Source: Diplonema papillatum (lineage: Eukaryota > Euglenozoa > Diplonemea > Diplonemida > Diplonemidae). Taken from it: 64,000 nt of DNA. Shown here in pieces: positions 61,901 through 64,000 of this stretch. The notes beneath the pieces were generated by a model. It saw only the letters and a program-made list of their open reading frames with translations, was not told where the DNA came from and searched no databases. The first letter of the stretch is position 1. Each line of letters opens with the position of its first letter. Position numbers and translations under genes: made by a program. The stretch spans positions 1 to 64,000 of the forward strand of contig JAPJBO010000633.1 of NCBI GenBank assembly GCA_030068145.1. The letters run 5' to 3'.

Positions 61901-63106
61901 CAGAGAAGTCCTTCGCAGCCAAGGCAATCGTTGTCTCCACGTTACGACAACCCGACGTTATCGTACTTGGGCAAGGTTACCGATGTAACAGAGGCGGAGA
62001 TGTACCAGAAACCGACAGTGTCACGTGAGTACGCCCTTGACGTTCTCGCAACGAAAGTATCCGAACGGATCGAAGAACACGGTGCCATCCTCGCAGCCGC
62101 CGAAGAGCAAAAGCAAAACGAAATCCAAAAGCTGACCGAAAAGACAGACGACGACCTCGCCCGCCGCCGCATCCTGCACCTCAAAGCCATGAAGGAAGAG
62201 TCGAACCGACAACTGCTGCTGGCTAAGCGGCTCGAGGTTGAAACCAAGCTGAAGGCGGCGCGCCTCCAAAAAGAAGAAGACCGGCAGCGAGTCATCCGGC
62301 AGCGCACTTTCCAGGAAATGGCGATGCAACGGAAGAAGCATGTCGACGAGCAAAAAAGAGCGGGCGAAGTGGAAATAGCAAGGGAACTGGACGAGTGGGA
62401 AACGATGCAGAGGCAGCTGGTGAAGGACGAAGAGACGAAGCACCAGTATGAGAAGCATTTGCACAGAGAGAAGCTGCGGATGGCTGTTCATCAACAGAGG
62501 GCGTTCGAGAGAGCCGAGGGTTTTGATCGGGCCAGACAACTGTCCGAGATGCAAGAAATTGAGTTCGAAGAGCGTGCCCGCGAACTGGAGCAGGCGCACG
62601 AGCTGGCAGTTCGGAAGGACGCAAACGACGTCTGGCGGAAAAAGCACGAGGCTGTGGAGGCAGAAAAACGGCTACTTGCGGAGGAGAAAAGGGTGCACAA
62701 TGTGGAATGGGCACGCAACCAGCTCGCTCAGACCTCACTGGCAGGGGCGGCAGCACACATGCAACGCGGGGTGGGAAGCCCTGGTGGTGGGTTGAGCTCT
62801 CCGATTGTAGGGCGGAGAGCACTAAATGGCGATTGGGTGCAGCTGTCATATCGGCTCGGGCTGTCGCCCAGCCCGCGCCATGTTTCCGCGTCCCGGTCAC
62901 AGACCTCGCCGGGCAATGCGAATCTCCGCCGCGACAAAATTACACAACTGACCACGTACGGAAAGGTCCTCAGCTACGACTCGATCTCCCCGCGATCCAA
63001 GACTCGCAGCATATCGCGCGCCCTAACCGCTTCTGTGCCTCCAGCCGCTTCGCCCCGTGGTCCATCTGCGTCTCCAAAACCGAGGTACGCTCCCGCTCAG
63101 AGCTGA
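58964..63106 (+). CDS. Highly divergent myosin-like protein, ATPase motifs degenerate
   Basis: 1380 residues, single open frame. Residues 1-55 look like the myosin SH3-like subdomain (VWVLGVVAHRSGENVQV). The motor outline is recognisable: DLAEISAPHEAIVLHWLRNR (67-), the loop region at 133-140, AFSLLNVGDSVKEGIWNVVA (around 280), LLYTTLFNYIVENIINVA, the switch II region (DAAGHH, 499-504), FGPTRYDATLFVDARK, and WVRCLASSPVPGYWSG (695-) then EQLQYLGVMPILHFSRG. But the P-loop GESGAGKT is replaced by GSSDAEKH, no NxNSSRFGK switch I is visible, and switch II lacks Phe-Glu, so ATP hydrolysis is unlikely. A Ser-rich insert lies at about 395-490. After the motor come a basic helical neck (about 810-960) and a charged coiled coil (about 1025-1256), then a Ser/Pro/Arg-rich tail. 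It may be a non-motor scaffold. Confident on myosin ancestry, not on function. Confidence 0.75.
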   Translation: MAAHSAEVCFYPSATHVWVLGVVAHRSGENVQVSDCETGELMHFKESEIFLVHRAKREELLTPTSDLAEISAPHEAIVLHWLRNRVQQRRYCTRLGGVLLQFACGVEPVTSCGAELYLNALSTGRPQAVCVMGSSDAEKHLFTASLLRSLLRCGNATSAFCERLSASLTLLKYFACVRRVGGSSTRAPTELPCFTAVWSVSFTQAGSLAGVRLAVGGLEATRALSTTQKERMINCMYMLFSNHDHEAHLASAHLPQLTDEAAQPDDLDQKEYLRSARAFSLLNVGDSVKEGIWNVVAAVLHISSIEVTSASTLHPSSVPSLNAAADLLGVGVADLSSVILQGQPHSFSSVSSTRPSPSATRASRDTLACLLYTTLFNYIVENIINVALHDALSDANDPMASPSPSASGSPERVSSASPEAVRHAFFEKRDDGPVPQDEGWHTSGLPAFDYGSVRSDSGSPLFSPKKTEAGYVVYDSPPPSCSRRGASSGDRITTIAIIDAAGHHANRQEEFGIEEFVRHCIVEVLENRYREEVITKRKLEAAAEMQNHEVGIGVVPPPGPSSEHVVKMLFSTKSGLLTKLCFSDTDVEFHSSVSTFSSPLAYTIDPCDPSSVGADTLPFVVHHTFGPTRYDATLFVDARKPAPRSFIELVTQRASLPLLQLFDFSSDSIVTQLKTFLAGLVRALPTPFAAGDVTWVRCLASSPVPGYWSGHHVAEQLQYLGVMPILHFSRGSHDTTVPHAAFVKKFSPLLPWGHPPVARRPAFETCLTIVQKGCSALPPTLLPLSVGKGSVLLLSPTLRFLHSKVLDRSSAVMLAFMKYRLAIIRATTTPPPRRPLTKESLILLRQIERAELSRRAVVTREEKRVKDKLCEAFKRKFVQLASTVKHSIAIVHASTQLKIVSVEERKRGCLMQALAYEFRSLRDLYVKETRLLKRQLTLQSLQQSAVSPSLQYVVTAAAATSTRAKYQPKGRSLDSFKRSQRSPSQPRQSLSPRYDNPTLSYLGKVTDVTEAEMYQKPTVSREYALDVLATKVSERIEEHGAILAAAEEQKQNEIQKLTEKTDDDLARRRILHLKAMKEESNRQLLLAKRLEVETKLKAARLQKEEDRQRVIRQRTFQEMAMQRKKHVDEQKRAGEVEIARELDEWETMQRQLVKDEETKHQYEKHLHREKLRMAVHQQRAFERAEGFDRARQLSEMQEIEFEERARELEQAHELAVRKDANDVWRKKHEAVEAEKRLLAEEKRVHNVEWARNQLAQTSLAGAAAHMQRGVGSPGGGLSSPIVGRRALNGDWVQLSYRLGLSPSPRHVSASRSQTSPGNANLRRDKITQLTTYGKVLSYDSISPRSKTRSISRALTASVPPAASPRGPSASPKPRYAPAQS

Positions 63107-64000
63107 AGCTATGCGCAGGGCTCCTCAAGTATGCTGAGCAGTTCAGCGTAGAGTCAGGTTTTGGAAGCGAATGATGACGAAGAGCAGCCTGCCTGAGTTG
63201 CAGACAATAGGCCGAAGCGACGGCCGCATCAAAAGCTACGTTACGGCCAAAGAAACCAGACGCAACCCTTCAGCCCTGCTTGAGCTGATGTAGTGTACTG
63301 CACGCAGCTACGGGCCCGCAGCTGTACAATCCGAATGTCTTTTCGAACCCAGACCGATAATCGGGAACTGGCGAAAAGGCGTGAAGAACGAAGAGAGAAT
63401 AGCTCTCACCTTGTGCTCGAACGTTTTGTCTTGTTGTTGCTGATTGCTGATTGTGATTTGTCCTGTCTTGTGACAGTTGTACCGTTGTCTGTCTTAGCCG
63501 TATTGTACGCCAGTTGCATTTCCGTTGTTCTTTCCTTTTCCAACTCTGTACGTCTTCAAACTCGACCTGCTCCACACGCACGGTTGCACAACCACTGCAT
63601 CTGAGCCGTCTTGTGCAGACATCAACTTGCAATCTACTGAGTACCGTATCGGGTTAAGCAAAGGGGCGTTGTCCCGCAGTAAAAAAGTTGCTGTTCCCCA
63701 GCAGAAAAAGTCTGCAATAAGACCCGAATAGCTTCATCGGACAGCAGCGCGGGCTGGGCGCAGCCCAGTGTCCAGTGTGGGAGTAAAGCTTCCAGAGGAG
63801 TCGATTGCAAAAGTGATTCCCAACAAGGTTTGTGCCGGAATAAGTGCACGCAGGACGTGAGGTGAGCGAGGGAGGGTGGGGGGGGGGGAACGTGTGCTGG
63901 GCGGGCACATTGGGTCCTGCTACCATGCAGGACCTCAATGCTGAGACAGCCGACTGGTGGGTTGAACAGATATCCGACCAATTGGCCTCGCTGAACGCAC
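63107..64000. other. 3' flank of the myosin-like gene, no gene seen
   Basis: No convincing coding sequence. Pyrimidine-rich stretches near 63420-63550 and a G run at 63877-63887. The end of the window cuts into unknown sequence. Confidence 0.4.

Overview
The window is nuclear DNA from a repeat-rich eukaryote, most likely a free-living protist. The sequence shows consensus GT-AG introns, a 3' piece of eukaryotic-type large-subunit rRNA, long intergenic tracts full of decayed transposons, and proteins typical of eukaryotes: a pentatricopeptide-repeat (PPR) protein, a FYVE-like zinc-finger protein, a myosin-like protein and multi-pass surface proteins. Every gene I trust lies on the + strand. 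Most have a pyrimidine tract plus AG a short way upstream of the start ATG, as expected for spliced-leader trans-splicing in Euglenozoa. The rRNA wording around the 3' domain also recalls kinetoplastid LSU rRNA. A diplonemid, bodonid or other euglenozoan is my best guess, but it is an inference and not proven.

Layout. 1-1761: 3' part of a GC-rich gene with a 12-bp coding minisatellite. 3491-8554: large surface protein A. 8.7-30 kb: a gene desert holding SINE-like repeats, a 2.1-kb foldback element (12871-14964), a 275-bp hAT-type MITE (19843-20117), a stranded LSU rRNA fragment (21393-21905), a GC-rich island (23.1-24.6 kb) and a 185-bp satellite-like array (25.9-26.6 kb). 30090-35349: surface protein B, a paralogue of A, with one frameshift inside its repeat array. 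35.4-52 kb: a second desert with minisatellites, a second foldback element (about 40399-41875), a zinc-knuckle pseudogene, and a 2.2-kb element with 3-bp target duplications and decayed coding sequence (46282-48459). 52-64 kb: a gene-dense stretch with a three-exon PPR gene, a FYVE-like protein gene and a 1380-residue divergent myosin.

How the genes relate. Surface proteins A and B share the same plan: signal peptide, duplicated beta-rich ectodomain, Thr/Pro tandem repeats, seven or eight membrane helices, and a Ser-rich cytoplasmic tail. They look like members of an expanding surface family. The PPR protein probably acts on mitochondrial RNA. The FYVE-like protein and the myosin-like protein are neighbours and could both work on membranes or cytoskeleton, but nothing in the sequence proves a link. 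Dispersed repeats from the deserts also fill both PPR introns, so the same mobile families shape genes and intergenic DNA.
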